Positions 43,740 through 54,200 of a DNA stretch of 64,000 nucleotides are shown here, one piece after another. Positions within the stretch are counted from its first letter, which is position 1. The number at the start of each line of letters is the position of its first letter. The DNA comes from Brevibacillus invocatus (GTDB taxonomy: Bacteria; Bacillota; Bacilli; Brevibacillales; Brevibacillaceae): NCBI RefSeq assembly GCF_003710915.1, contig NZ_RHHR01000007.1:1-64000 (forward strand). The letters are read 5' to 3'. The translations under genes and the position numbers were made by a program. The notes beneath the pieces are model-generated. The model had not been told where the DNA came from, made no database searches, and was given only the letters and a program-made list of their open reading frames with translations.

Positions 43740-44666
43740 TTACACCTCGGAAGGAAAGACTTTTTCTGCTTTGGCAAAGAGGCCTTTTTCCCCTCGGCAT
43801 ACACGATGGATACCGAGCAATTGCTCACCGGCAAACAGGCAGATTAAGCTCCCTTCCTCCGCTTCCACTCCTGGCAATCCAGTAGTCAGACCATTGAGGA
43901 CAGCCTTGGCGCGTTCTGGCTTTACCTGAAAAGATGGCAGAAAAGATACTGCCTCACGGATGCTCAGCAACGGACGGAATATGTCTTTGCCCTGCGCTGC
44001 CATTTCTTCCAATTCTCCTAATGGGATCGCTTCCTGCTCTGTAAACGGGCCGCTCTTGATACGCCGCAACAGCTTCATATGGGCAGGATACCCCAGAGCA
44101 CGCCCAAGGTCAACACATAAGGTGCGCATGTAGGTGCCTTTTGAGCATGTGCACGTAAAACGAACGTCCACCATACCCTGCTCCACACTTACCTCATGCA
44201 GGGTCAAATCGTAGATCGTAACCTTGCGAGCCTGTCGCTCCACGACAGTTCCTTCCCGCGCCAGATCGTACAGTCGTTTGCCATTTACTTTCACCGCAGA
44301 GAACATGGGAGGTACTTGTTCAATCTCTCCGATAAAGCGCTGGAACAGCTCTTCGATACGCTCTCTGGTGATTGACGTTGTCGCTACTTCCTTTTGCTCG
44401 GTGATTTCGCCCGTCGCATCCTCCGTCGTCGTCGCATACCCGATGCGCATCACGACATCATAGCGTTTGGGTAGCTCCTGCAAATACTCGACCAGTCGGG
44501 TGGCATGCCCCACACAGATCGGAAGAACGCCTGTAACTTCGGGATCGAGTGTACCGGTATGACCGACTTTCTTTGTTCCGTACAGTCGTCGAATTCGTGC
44601 CACACAGTCATGCGAAGTCATGCCGGCAGGTTTATCCACAACCAGTACGCCACTTACATTACTCAT
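43740..44666 (-). CDS. truB: tRNA pseudouridine(55) synthase
   Basis: TruB makes pseudouridine-55 in the T arm of tRNA. The 308-residue enzyme shows VDKPAGMTSHDCV and the catalytic loop GHTGTLDPEVTGVLPICVG (Asp near 42), followed by KRYDVVMRIG and a C-terminal PUA-type domain with KPERAKAVLNG. The ATG at 44666 has AGGAG 9 bases upstream and overlaps the end of nrnA by 8 bases. Confidence 0.96.
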   Translation of the reverse strand: MSNVSGVLVVDKPAGMTSHDCVARIRRLYGTKKVGHTGTLDPEVTGVLPICVGHATRLVEYLQELPKRYDVVMRIGYATTTEDATGEITEQKEVATTSITRERIEELFQRFIGEIEQVPPMFSAVKVNGKRLYDLAREGTVVERQARKVTIYDLTLHEVSVEQGMVDVRFTCTCSKGTYMRTLCVDLGRALGYPAHMKLLRRIKSGPFTEQEAIPLGELEEMAAQGKDIFRPLLSIREAVSFLPSFQVKPERAKAVLNGLTTGLPGVEAEEGSLICLFAGEQLLGIHRVCRGEKGLFAKAEKVFPSEV

Positions 44667-45654
44667 CAACCTTCACTCCTACCGCTTCCCCCAGCACCTG
44701 CCAAACTTTTGACTGTACGTCTGCAAGGTTTCCGCGCATGGTACAGCCTGCTGCCTTGGCATGCCCGCCTCCGCCAAAATGCTTGGCAATGGCAGACACA
44801 TCAACGCGATCACGGGCACGCATGCTCACCTTTATCACTCCAGGCTCCGATTCTACAAAAGATACACCGACCTCGACGCCTTCAATGTTTCGGCAGTAGT
44901 TGACCAAACCGCCTGCATCTTCACGTGCGGCATTCTCCTGGACAAAATCCTCAGGCCGAACCGTGATGGAGGCGACCAGGTTTTGATGAGACAGTGTGAG
45001 GGTTTGCAAGGCCCGACGCAAAATTTTCACATGGGCAAACGTGATTTCTTCCAGGCAGCGCTCGGCTACATCCCCCGGTTTGACTCCATAATGGAGCAGT
45101 TTGGACGCGATCTCCATCACACGTGGAGATGTGTTAGAGTAGCGAAAGCCTCCTGTATCTGTCAGTAAGCCTGTGTAAACGCAAAGAGCCAATTCCTCGT
45201 CGAAACTGACGCCTGCTGCAATAGCGACATCATACAGGATTTCAGCCGTAGCGGCAGCATCTGTGCGAATCAGATTGACAGTACCAAACCCATCATTGGT
45301 CGGATGATGATCGATATTGAGCAACACCGCCCCAGACGCAAATAAAGACCGTACATCGCCCATCCGCGACTCATCGGCACAGTCTACGGCGATTACGGCC
45401 CCGAACGTATCGTCCAGCGATTCCTCCGAAAGATTGCGAAGAAGATCAAAACGAGGCAAAAACGAAAATTTAGCCGGGGTCTCTCCTTCGTTGACAACTA
45501 TGTATTCCTTGCCCATTTTCTCAAGCATCAAGCAGACGCCCAATGCAGAGCCCGTGGCATCGCCATCCGGATTCACATGCGAAAGAACCAGGAAGCGGTC
45601 GTGCTCCTGCATGAATAGGGCCGCTTCCTTTACTTGATCACTATTATGACTCAT
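44659..45654 (-). CDS. nrnA: DHH-family oligoribonuclease/pAp phosphatase (NrnA type)
   Basis: NrnA degrades nanoRNA and 3'-phosphoadenosine 5'-phosphate. The 331-residue protein has the DHH signature elements in order: HVNPDGDATGSALGV (about 26-40), AVDCAD, NIDHHPTNDGFG (about 108-119) and the C-terminal DHHA1 motif GGGGHAKAAGC (about 304-314). The start at 45654 overlaps rbfA by 11 bases. In B. subtilis nrnA lies elsewhere, but in many Firmicutes a DHH gene stands between rbfA and truB as here. Confidence 0.92.
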   Translation of the reverse strand: MSHNSDQVKEAALFMQEHDRFLVLSHVNPDGDATGSALGVCLMLEKMGKEYIVVNEGETPAKFSFLPRFDLLRNLSEESLDDTFGAVIAVDCADESRMGDVRSLFASGAVLLNIDHHPTNDGFGTVNLIRTDAAATAEILYDVAIAAGVSFDEELALCVYTGLLTDTGGFRYSNTSPRVMEIASKLLHYGVKPGDVAERCLEEITFAHVKILRRALQTLTLSHQNLVASITVRPEDFVQENAAREDAGGLVNYCRNIEGVEVGVSFVESEPGVIKVSMRARDRVDVSAIAKHFGGGGHAKAAGCTMRGNLADVQSKVWQVLGEAVGVKVDE

Positions 45655-46009
45655 CCCGTTTTTCCCCTTCAGTGGAGATTTCCCGCAGGATCGTTTCGAT
45701 TTTGGAGCCGTAGTCGATCGATTCATCCAGCTTGAATACAAAGTCCGGGATATGGCGCAGCTTTACTCGTTTGCCGATCTCCGTGCGCAGATACCCCTTT
45801 GCTTTATGCAAGGCAGACAGTGAAGCTTTACGCTCTTCCTCGCTGCCAAAAATGCTGACGAATACCTTAGCAAGCTGCAAATCGCTTGTTACTTCTACAT
45901 CTGTAACCGTGACGAAGCCAACCCTCGGGTCTTTCAGTCCACGCTGAAGAACGAGACTCAGTTCTTTTTTAATCTCTTCACCCACGCGGCTCATGCGTGT
46001 TTTGTTCAT
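45644..46009 (-). CDS. rbfA: 30S ribosome-binding factor A
   Basis: RbfA binds immature small subunits and aids 16S rRNA processing. The 121-residue protein has the KH-like fold: RVGEEIKKELSLVLQRGLKD, then FVTVTDVEVTSDLQLAKVFVS and LRTEIGKRVKLRHIPDFVFK. The C-terminus is charged (EGEKRDES). It follows ylxP by 24 bases. Confidence 0.95.
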   Translation of the reverse strand: MNKTRMSRVGEEIKKELSLVLQRGLKDPRVGFVTVTDVEVTSDLQLAKVFVSIFGSEEERKASLSALHKAKGYLRTEIGKRVKLRHIPDFVFKLDESIDYGSKIETILREISTEGEKRDES

Positions 46010-46033
46010 TCCTTTTCACCTCCGTCGGCTGCT

Positions 46034-46315
46034 CTAACCGTAGTATTCCGTATCGACATGAATCAACTCCACGTCGGGATGAGTTTCCACCAATCGAATA
46101 GCAGCCTGCATCTCTTGCTGCAAAAAAGAGATTTCATTAGCAACGGCAGCGATACCCAATTCGGTACGCTGCCACTGCTCCTGATAAGCCACCTCCGCTG
46201 CGGAAAGATTAAACCGGCTCCGCAGCTTGCCAATCAGACTCTTGACGATGGCTCGTTTCTCTTTCAAGTTTTGGCATGCGGGCAGAAACAGTTCAATCCG
46301 CGTACCTGCAAACAT
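46034..46315 (-). CDS. ylxP: YlxP family protein (DUF503)
   Basis: A small protein of 93 residues and unknown function, conserved between infB and rbfA in Firmicutes. It begins [20 protein letters not shown] and contains KRAIVKSLIGKLRSRFNLSA and VAYQEQWQRTELGIAAVANE, the DUF503 hallmarks. The start codon shares one base with the infB stop (TAATG), so it is translationally coupled to infB. Confidence 0.9.
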   Translation of the reverse strand: MFAGTRIELFLPACQNLKEKRAIVKSLIGKLRSRFNLSAAEVAYQEQWQRTELGIAAVANEISFLQQEMQAAIRLVETHPDVELIHVDTEYYG

Positions 46316-48852
46316 TATTGTTTCACTTCAACCATGACGAAGGCTTCCACAACGTCCCCGACCTTGAGGTCTTGGAAGCGTTCCAGGGTCAAACCACATT
46401 CGTAGCCGGCATTGACATCCTTCGCATCGTCTTTAAAGCGTTTCAAGGTCTCAAGCTTACCTTCGTAAATGACAATACCTTCACGAATCAAGCGAGCACC
46501 TGCATCACGGCTCAGTTTTCCTTCCGTCACATAGCAACCGGCAATGTTACCGATTTTGGAAACCTTGAAGACTTCGCGAATCTCGGCTTGACCGATGATG
46601 CTTTCCTTATAAACAGGATCCAGCATACCTTTCAGTGCTTGCTCGATCTCTTCGATGACGGTGTAAATGACGCGATGCAAACGAATGTCGATCTTCTCTT
46701 GCTCAGCCATGCTGCGCGCATTTGGTTCAGGACGTACGTTGAAACCAATCACAATTGCATTTGAAGCATTCGCCAGTGTCACGTCTGATTCGGTAATCGC
46801 ACCTACACCAGTATGAATGATCTTCACACGTGTACCATTCACATCGATCTTCTCCAAGGAACCACGGAGCGCTTCTACGGAACCTTGTACGTCCCCTTTT
46901 ACGATCAGGTTGAGTTCCTTGATGTCGCCTTCCTGGATGTGTTGGAACAGATCGTCCAGGGATACGCGCGTATTTTCACGACGCTCGGACTCACGTTGCT
47001 TTGAGGCACGCGCTTCACCGATCGCACGCGCTTTTTTCTCATCCTCAAACACCCTGAATTGGTCGCCGGCTTGAGGTACATCGTTCAGTCCTGTAATTTC
47101 TACAGGTGTAGACGGGCCAGCTTCTTTCAGACGACGTCCCTTGTCGTTCACCATCGCACGGACACGACCGTAAGCAGAGCCCACTACGATTGGGTCACCC
47201 ACATGGAGTGTACCCTGCTGAACCAGGATAGTAGCGACAGGGCCACGACCTTTATCCAGCTCAGCCTCTACGACAGTACCGCGAGCGCGTTTGTCCGGAT
47301 TGGCTTTCAGTTCCTGCACTTCAGAAACGAGCAGAATGTACTCAAGCAGCTCTTCGATACCGATACGTTGTTTTGCGGAAATTGGCGAGAAGATCGTTTC
47401 GCCACCCCACTCTTCAGCAACCAATTCGTACTCTGTCAGCTCTTGCTTGATACGATCAATATTTGCTTCTGGCTTATCTACTTTGTTGACAGCCACGATG
47501 ATCGGTACACCAGCTGCCTTGGCGTGGCTGATCGCTTCCACAGTTTGTGGCATGACACCGTCGTCGGCAGCAACTACCAGGATCGTAATATCCGTAATTT
47601 GTGCACCGCGCGCCCGCATGGTTGTAAAGGCGGCGTGACCAGGTGTATCCAGGAAGGTAATCTTCTTCCCTTTGATTTCTACTTGATAGGCACCGATATG
47701 CTGCGTGATACCGCCCGCTTCGCCGGAAGCGACGTTCGCAGAACGAATAGCGTCAAGCAAGGTCGTTTTTCCGTGGTCAACGTGACCCATGATCGTCACA
47801 ACTGGAGGACGCTCCAGCATTTTTTCGGGTTCGTCTACTTCTTCCAATGTCTCGAAGTTGGTTTCGTCGATGACGATTTTTTCTTCGACTTCCACATTGT
47901 ACTCGGCACAAATCAGTTCAATCGCATCTTTTTCCAGGTACTGGTTGATCGTAGCCATAATACCCAAATTAAACAACTTTTTAATGATTTCCGCCGGTTC
48001 CTTGCGCAGTTTTACCGCCAGCTCATTTACTGTAAGCGAGTCCTGGAAGGTAATTTTGGTAGGTGGCTCAATGACTGGACGGGGTGCTGATTGCTGACCT
48101 CGTCCGTTATTGCGGTTTCTGCCTTGGTTGCGGTTATTCCCACCACGGAACGGTTGGCTCTTTTTATTGTCTTCAAATGTCTTTTTAGTTGGAGGTGCTT
48201 TCTTGATCTTCTCCCGTTTTTCGGTGCTAACATTGGACGGAAGCTTCACTTTGTCTTCAAAATCGTCTCCAGTGCGTCCTTCCACTTGCGGTGCCGCATT
48301 TTGGGTTTGCGGTGGACGTTGCTGATTTTGTGGACGATTTTGGTTCTGTGGTCGTTGCTGGTTTTGCGGTCTTTGTTGATTCGATGTCTGCGGTTTGCGG
48401 TCAGTCGGTTTTGCGGGTTGACTTCTCATATTGTTAGGTTTTCTCTCCTGATTCTTCCCCTGATTTTTCCCCTGTTGAGGACGCTGTTGATCGGGACGGT
48501 TGCTTGGGTTGCTTCCTCCACGATCACGATCTGCCGGACGTTCCACGTTCTGTTGCTGTGCTGGCTGACCCTGGCCCGATTGTTGGGATCGGGTTTGTTG
48601 TCCTCTGGAGTCGTTGGGGCGTCGTTGATCGTCTGCTTGTTTCGGTCTTGCGGCGGCTGCTGGTGCAGTGCGCTGTTCCGGCTTGGACCCAGCCCGTAAC
48701 TTGGCCATATGATCCTCGATCTTCTTGATCGTCCCTTCTTCCATGATACTCATATGATTTGCAACTTCGATATTTAAACGTTTTAGTAAATTGAGGATTT
48801 CCTTACTGCTCATGTTGTGTTGTTTGGCATATTCATACACACGTGTCTTCAA
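46315..48852 (-). CDS. infB: Translation initiation factor IF-2
   Basis: IF-2 is the GTPase that brings initiator tRNA to the ribosome. The 845-residue product has an IF2-N helix domain (residues 1-50), a low-complexity Gln/Asn/Pro/Arg-rich region (about 70-260), a second N-terminal domain (about 265-330) and the GTPase with [29 protein letters not shown] and NKVDKPEAN. Domains II-IV follow. The start is TTG at 48852 ([13 protein letters not shown]), with GGGTGGAG 5 bases before it. The low-complexity region is longer and more glutamine-rich than in B. subtilis as I remember it. Confidence 0.96.
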   Translation of the reverse strand: MKTRVYEYAKQHNMSSKEILNLLKRLNIEVANHMSIMEEGTIKKIEDHMAKLRAGSKPEQRTAPAAAARPKQADDQRRPNDSRGQQTRSQQSGQGQPAQQQNVERPADRDRGGSNPSNRPDQQRPQQGKNQGKNQERKPNNMRSQPAKPTDRKPQTSNQQRPQNQQRPQNQNRPQNQQRPPQTQNAAPQVEGRTGDDFEDKVKLPSNVSTEKREKIKKAPPTKKTFEDNKKSQPFRGGNNRNQGRNRNNGRGQQSAPRPVIEPPTKITFQDSLTVNELAVKLRKEPAEIIKKLFNLGIMATINQYLEKDAIELICAEYNVEVEEKIVIDETNFETLEEVDEPEKMLERPPVVTIMGHVDHGKTTLLDAIRSANVASGEAGGITQHIGAYQVEIKGKKITFLDTPGHAAFTTMRARGAQITDITILVVAADDGVMPQTVEAISHAKAAGVPIIVAVNKVDKPEANIDRIKQELTEYELVAEEWGGETIFSPISAKQRIGIEELLEYILLVSEVQELKANPDKRARGTVVEAELDKGRGPVATILVQQGTLHVGDPIVVGSAYGRVRAMVNDKGRRLKEAGPSTPVEITGLNDVPQAGDQFRVFEDEKKARAIGEARASKQRESERRENTRVSLDDLFQHIQEGDIKELNLIVKGDVQGSVEALRGSLEKIDVNGTRVKIIHTGVGAITESDVTLANASNAIVIGFNVRPEPNARSMAEQEKIDIRLHRVIYTVIEEIEQALKGMLDPVYKESIIGQAEIREVFKVSKIGNIAGCYVTEGKLSRDAGARLIREGIVIYEGKLETLKRFKDDAKDVNAGYECGLTLERFQDLKVGDVVEAFVMVEVKQ

Positions 48853-48874
48853 ATGTACTCCACCCTTTCGTAAA

Positions 48875-49174
48875 TTAGGTGAGCAGACGCTGAATGCTTT
48901 CCGCCAACTTCCCATCCGTTACCGCCACGGTTACTCGCCCATCTTTTCCGATCGCGTGTCCCAGTGAATATCGGTCTGACGTGGTTACACATGAAACACC
49001 GTAATAGGAACATTTGTCTTGCACTTTTTTGGCGGTATTCCCAGATGCATCAGCCGCGAGCAACACCAGTCGGGCCTGACCGCTACGAACAGCCTGCAGG
49101 ACCATTTCCTCTCCGGTAATCACTTTCCTTGCTCGCATTGCCAATCCGAGCAGCTGAGCTGCCTTTGGGTTCAT
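48875..49174 (-). CDS. ylxQ: L7Ae-family RNA-binding protein YlxQ
   Basis: A 99-residue K-turn-RNA-binding protein of the ribosomal L7Ae type, encoded between ylxR and infB in Firmicutes. The sequence [20 protein letters not shown], then [20 protein letters not shown] and [16 protein letters not shown], matches the family. Its exact target is unsettled. The start ATG overlaps the ylxR stop by 4 bases (ATGA). Confidence 0.92.
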   Translation of the reverse strand: MNPKAAQLLGLAMRARKVITGEEMVLQAVRSGQARLVLLAADASGNTAKKVQDKCSYYGVSCVTTSDRYSLGHAIGKDGRVTVAVTDGKLAESIQRLLT

Positions 49175-49461
49175 CGACCCATCATCTCCATCCAGTTATC
49201 GCGAAAAGCATCGTACTTCTCCTGGGTAATGGACATGTTCAAGGCGCGCTCCAGCACTTTTTTCCATTTTCCAGATGCAAAAGCATCCGGTTTCAGGCAG
49301 CTATCCTGCCGACATACATAAGTCCCGCGTCCGGCGGCCTTTCCGGTCAAATCGATGACGATTTCTTCATCGGGCGTTCGGACTACACGGATCAATTCCT
49401 TTTTTGGAAACATGCCTTGGCAGACAATGCATTTACGCAAAGGGATCTTTTTTTGCTTCAT
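49171..49461 (-). CDS. ylxR: YlxR family RNA-binding protein (RnpM)
   Basis: A 96-residue nucleic-acid-binding protein. Homologues were recently described as modulators of RNase P (RnpM). Hallmarks are LRKCIVCQGMFPKKELIRVV, then GKAAGRGTYVC and CLKPDAFASG. The gene starts 2 bases after nusA ends. The family is normally found in this place of the nusA-infB operon. Confidence 0.92.
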   Translation of the reverse strand: MKQKKIPLRKCIVCQGMFPKKELIRVVRTPDEEIVIDLTGKAAGRGTYVCRQDSCLKPDAFASGKWKKVLERALNMSITQEKYDAFRDNWMEMMGR

Positions 49462-49463
49462 GA

Positions 49464-50555
49464 TTATTCGTTGTCCGCTCCTTCATCGCCCTCAGGTAAT
49501 TTCGGATAGACGATGCCTTCTTGATCAGCTTGTGTTTCGCTCTTGATATCGATTTTCCAGCCAGTCAATTTGGCAGCAAGTCGAGCATTTTGACCGCGCT
49601 TGCCAATTGCAAGTGACAATTGGTAATCAGGTACGATGACCCGGGTTACTTTATCGGCTGCATTCACTTCAACATGCAATACTTTTGCAGGGCTGAGTGC
49701 ATTCGCCACATACTCGGAAGGATCTTCCGACCAGCGTACGATATCGATCTTCTCACCTTTTAGCTCAGTAACAATCGTCTGTACGCGCATGCCTTTAGGC
49801 CCTACACAGGCACCTACAGGATCCACGTCAGGATTGATGGAATGAACAGCGATTTTGGAGCGATCTCCAGCCTCACGAGCCACAGACTTGATTTCCACGA
49901 CACCGTCGTAAATCTCTGGCACTTCAAGCTCAAACAAGCGCTTCAAGAGTCCTGGATGAGTGCGGGAAACGACGATCTGGGGACCTTTTGTGGTCTTTTC
50001 CACCTTGATAATGTACGCCTTTACACGATCCTGTGACTTAAAGTCTTCGGAAGGCATTTTTTCCGTAATCGGCATAACCGCTTCTGCCTTGCCCAGATCA
50101 ATGTAGTAGTTGCGTGCATCCATACGCTGAACGACACCTGTGACGATATCGTCTTCGCGTTCGATGAATTCGCTGTAAATCAAGCCCCGCTCTGCCTCAC
50201 GGATACGTTGAGTAACGACCTGCTTCGCTGTTTGTGCAGCAATGCGTCCAAAGTCGCGCGGCGTTACCTCGATCTCCACGATATCCTCCAGACGGAAGTT
50301 CGGATCAATTTCTTGAGCTGCCTCAAGAGAAATCTCCAGACGTGGATCCAGCACTTCCTCCACGACGTTCTTGCGTGCGTACACGCGCACTAGTCCAGAA
50401 TGACGATTCACATCCACCCGCACGTTTTGTGCAGAGTTGAAGTTTCTTTTGTATCCAGAGATAAGAGCTGCTTCAATGGCTTCGATCAGTATATCTTTGG
50501 AGATGCCTTTTTCTCTCTCAATGGCCTCTAATGCCTCAATAAAATCGCCGTTCAT
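49464..50555 (-). CDS. nusA: Transcription termination/antitermination factor NusA
   Basis: NusA binds RNA polymerase and affects pausing, termination and antitermination. The 363-residue protein has the N-terminal polymerase-binding domain (1-125), an S1 domain (about 130-200: GVVQRMDARNYYIDLGKAEA) and KH1-KH2 (about 225-345: CVGPKGMRVQTIVTELKGEK and AIGKRGQNARLAAKLTGWKI). The short C-terminus without acidic repeats is normal in Firmicutes. I chose ATG 50555 (MNGDFIEALEAIEREKG), with AAAGGAGGAGG upstream. The leader of this operon has a terminator-like hairpin, a possible NusA target. Confidence 0.97.
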   Translation of the reverse strand: MNGDFIEALEAIEREKGISKDILIEAIEAALISGYKRNFNSAQNVRVDVNRHSGLVRVYARKNVVEEVLDPRLEISLEAAQEIDPNFRLEDIVEIEVTPRDFGRIAAQTAKQVVTQRIREAERGLIYSEFIEREDDIVTGVVQRMDARNYYIDLGKAEAVMPITEKMPSEDFKSQDRVKAYIIKVEKTTKGPQIVVSRTHPGLLKRLFELEVPEIYDGVVEIKSVAREAGDRSKIAVHSINPDVDPVGACVGPKGMRVQTIVTELKGEKIDIVRWSEDPSEYVANALSPAKVLHVEVNAADKVTRVIVPDYQLSLAIGKRGQNARLAAKLTGWKIDIKSETQADQEGIVYPKLPEGDEGADNE

Positions 50556-50597
50556 GACTTGCGTTGCCTCCTCCTTTACTACCACCAACCCTGTCTA

Positions 50598-51056
50598 TTA
50601 AAAGACGATTGACATACGGGCCGTGTCAATTTGTTCTTGGGAAATGATGTACGTTTTCTTCGCTTCTTTAACCGTGAGTTTGCCATCCTCAAAGGATAGT
50701 AGTTCACCCTCGAACTGGCTAGCTCCTTCTATCGGTTCTTTGGTCGTAATATTTACGTGTTTGCCGACAGCTTTTTTGAAGTCTTTATCGTTTCGCAGTG
50801 GGCGCTCTGCACCCGGTGACGAGACTTCTAGAAAATAAGCGGTTGGAATCGGATCCGTTTCATCAAGCTTCTGGCTTAATTTCTCGCTCACAAGGGCACA
50901 GTCATCGATGTCAATATTGCCGACTTCATTGTCGATGAACACGCGCAGAAACCAGTTGCTGCCTTCTTTTTTGTACTCGATGTCAACCAGTTCCAGCCCC
51001 ATCTCGCTCACAATGGGAGTGACCAGTTCGGTGACAATGTCCGTTACCTTGCTCAA
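50598..51056 (-). CDS. rimP: Ribosome maturation factor RimP
   Basis: RimP helps assemble the 30S subunit. From the TTG at 51056 ([15 protein letters not shown]), with AAGGAGG 7 bases before it, the protein has 152 residues, the usual length. [20 protein letters not shown], then [16 protein letters not shown] and [20 protein letters not shown], are the family signatures. It heads the rimP-nusA-infB operon. Confidence 0.95.
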   Translation of the reverse strand: MSKVTDIVTELVTPIVSEMGLELVDIEYKKEGSNWFLRVFIDNEVGNIDIDDCALVSEKLSQKLDETDPIPTAYFLEVSSPGAERPLRNDKDFKKAVGKHVNITTKEPIEGASQFEGELLSFEDGKLTVKEAKKTYIISQEQIDTARMSIVF

Positions 51057-51111
51057 GCAAGTACCTCCTTTATCCGGTGAAAAATGAAGCATGAGGTTTG
51101 GCCAGAAAGAA

Positions 51112-51131
51112 AGAGTGGGTTTCCCCACTCT
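51112..51131 (-). terminator. Terminator-like hairpin in the rimP-nusA leader
   Basis: AGAGTGGG/CCCACTCT 8-bp perfect stem with a GAAA tetraloop and TTCTTTC after it on the minus strand. It lies 100 bases downstream of polC but also downstream of the rimP promoter candidate, so it can attenuate the nusA operon. Confidence 0.7.
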
Positions 51132-51169
51132 CGATCTGTCATGCGTATAAAACCAGTATTTCCAAAAAA

Positions 51170-51198
51170 ATTATAGCATAACAGCCCTTCGCTGACAA
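51170..51198 (-). promoter_or_regulatory. Sigma-A promoter of the rimP-nusA-infB operon
   Basis: TTGTCA, a 17-base spacer and consensus TATAAT on the minus strand, beginning 33 bases after polC ends. It gives a leader of about 105 bases. Confidence 0.75.
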
Positions 51199-51230
51199 CC
51201 TTTGGATGATTCGGGGGTCTTTTGTGCGCT

Positions 51231-54200
51231 TTAGAACAGGGATAGCTGATTGGATTCTGGCAATCCTTTCAAGGCCCCTTGCTCCTCGAGGTATTCCAAA
51301 ATGGTTTTGGAAATGCGTGAACGCGACAACAAATCTTCCTTGGAGAGGAATTCTCCGTTTTCGCGAGCTTTCACGATGGAAATCGCGGCGTTTGTACCAA
51401 GCCCAGGGAGCGCGTTAAATGGAGCGAGCAACGAGTTTCCTTCGATCAGGAAGCGAGTTGCGTCTGAGCGATACAAGTCTACGTTGGCAAACGAGAAGCC
51501 GCGCTCCACCATCTCCAGCGCCATTTCCAAAACAGTTAGCAGGGCTTTTTCCTTCGGTTGGGCGTCATGACCCTTGCCTTCAATCTCCTCGATCTTCTGC
51601 CGGATCGCAGCAGATCCTTTTACCATGAGGGGAATGTCAAAGTCATCAGCGCGTACGGAAAAATAGGTCGCGTAGAACTCAAGGGGTCGATGCACCTTGA
51701 AATAGGCGATCCGTACCGCCATCATGACGTATGCGGTAGCATGGGCTTTCGGGAACATGTACTTGATCCGCTGACAGGATTCGATATACCAGTCCGGGAC
51801 GTTGTTCTTGCGCATCTCTTCCTGATCTTCCTCCGGCACGCCTTTTCCTTTCCGCACGGACTCCATGATTTTAAAGGCTCGGGATGGCTCCAGTCCTTTA
51901 TAAATCAGATACACCATGATATCGTCGCGGCAACCGATTACGTCCGGCAGCTTGCACGTACCGTTGCGAATGAGTTCCTGCGCATTATTCAGCCAGACAT
52001 CTGTTCCGTGAGAAAGCCCCGAGATCTGTACCAGCTCCGCAAACGTCGTCGGCTTGGTGTCTTCCAGCATCTGACGGACGAACTTGGTGCCAAACTCCGG
52101 TATACCCAGCGTTCCCATATTCGAGCCAATCTGCTCAGGAGTCACACCCAAAGCTTCAGTAGAACTGAAGATCGACATCGTTTTCTTGTCATCCAGCGGG
52201 ATGGTTTTCGGGTCCATCCCCGTCAGATCCTGCAGCATCCGAATGACGGTCGGATCGTCGTGTCCGAGAATGTCCAGCTTCAACAGATTGTCATGAATGG
52301 AGTGGAAGTCAAAATGCGTCGTGCGCCACTCGGATTCATTGTCATCGGCCGGGAACTGGATGGGGCAAAAATCTTCAATTTCCATGTAGTCTGGGACGAC
52401 GATAATTCCGCCCGGGTGCTGACCGGTAGTCCGCTTTACACCGGTGCAGCCGTTGACCAGGCGAGCGACCTCGGCATTGCGCAAGGTCAATCCGCGCTCA
52501 TCTGCATATTTACGCACGTAACCGTAAGCGGTCTTTTCCGCTACCGTTCCAATGGTCCCCGCACGATAGACATAATCTGCTCCGAACAGCTCCTGTGTGT
52601 ACTTGTGCGCACGCGGCTGATAATCCCCGGAGAAGTTCAAGTCAATATCCGGTACCTTGTCTCCCTTAAAGCCCAAGAACGTCTCAAACGGAATGTCTTG
52701 TCCATCCTTGGCAAATGGAGTACCGCAGGAAGGGCAATCCTTGTCCTCCAAGTCAAACCCGGAGGCGATCGATCCGTCCGTAATGAATTCACTATGCTTG
52801 CAGCTAGGGCAGCGGTAGTGCGGCGGTAGCGGATTCACCTCGGTAATCTCGGACATGGTGGCCACGAAGGACGATCCCACGGACCCCCTGGAACCTACCA
52901 GGTATCCGTCATTCAACGACTTGGTCACCAGGCGCTGCGAGATCAGATAAATCACGCCGAAGCCGTGTTTGATAATACTGTTCAGCTCTTTTTCCAGACG
53001 ACTTTCCACCAGCTCAGGCAGTGGATCTCCGTACAAAGAACGGGCTTTGTCATAGCACATCTGGCGCAGCTCTTCATCTGCTCCCTCGATGATCGGCGTG
53101 TACAGCTTATCCGGAATCGGACTGACATCCTCGATCATGTCAGCGATCAGGTTGGTGTTGGTTACGACAACCTCTTTGGCCGTCTCTTCACCCAGGAAGG
53201 CAAAGGCCTCCAGCATCTCTTCGGTCGTAAAGAAATAGAGCGGCGGTTGATTGCCGGCCGTAGGATCTCCCTTGGAGAGCAGGAAGATGTCCCTGAAGAT
53301 ATCGTCCTCCGGATTCAGAAAATGTACATCCCCCGTCGCCACCACAGGCTTGTTCAGTTCTTTTCCCAAATCCACGATCATGCGATGATAGCCCTTCATG
53401 GTTTCCAGAGAAGGGATTTCTTCATTGCGCAAAAGCGGAGAATACTGCGCGACAGGTTGAATTTCCAGGTAATCGTAATAAGCTGCGACTTCTTTCAATT
53501 CCTCCGGTGATTTCCCCCGCAGGATCGCCTGCATCATCTCGCCATCCTTGCATGCCGTTCCAATCAGAAGCCCTTCGCGGTACTTGCTCAGCTGGCTACG
53601 CTGGATTCTTGGCCATCGGTAAAAGGTCTCCACGTGAGAGCGGCTGACGAGCTTGTACAGGTTCTTTAGCCCCTCTTTGTTTTTCACCAAAATGGTGGCG
53701 TGAAAAGGACGGCTGCTCTTGTAATCCGCTTCTTCGTTGCTCTTCTCATTCAGCTCGGCTAAAGTCTTAATCGATGCTTCTTTTATATCCTTGAGCATCT
53801 GCTGGAATACGTGCGCCAAAGCGACAGTATCATCCAAGGCGCGGTGAGCATTGATCAGCTCGACATTAAACTTTTTGGCCAGCGTGCCCAGTCGGTAATT
53901 GCGCATCCCTTTGTACATCAAGCGAGCGAGCGGCAGCGTATCCAAAAATGCGTTGTTCCAAGGCTCCATGCCGACTCGTTTGGCACATGCGTTGATAAAC
54001 GCCTTATCAAACTCAGCATTGTGTGCGACTAGTACGGCATCTTGAGCAAAATCCTTGAATTTGCGCAGAACGACGTCCAACGTTTCCTTCCCGCGCAGCA
54101 TTTCATTGGTAATTCCGGTAATCTCGGTGGTTTTCGGTCCAATTTCCAGCTGTGGGTCGATCAGCTCTGTCCATTGATCTACGATCTCCGAGCCTTTCAT

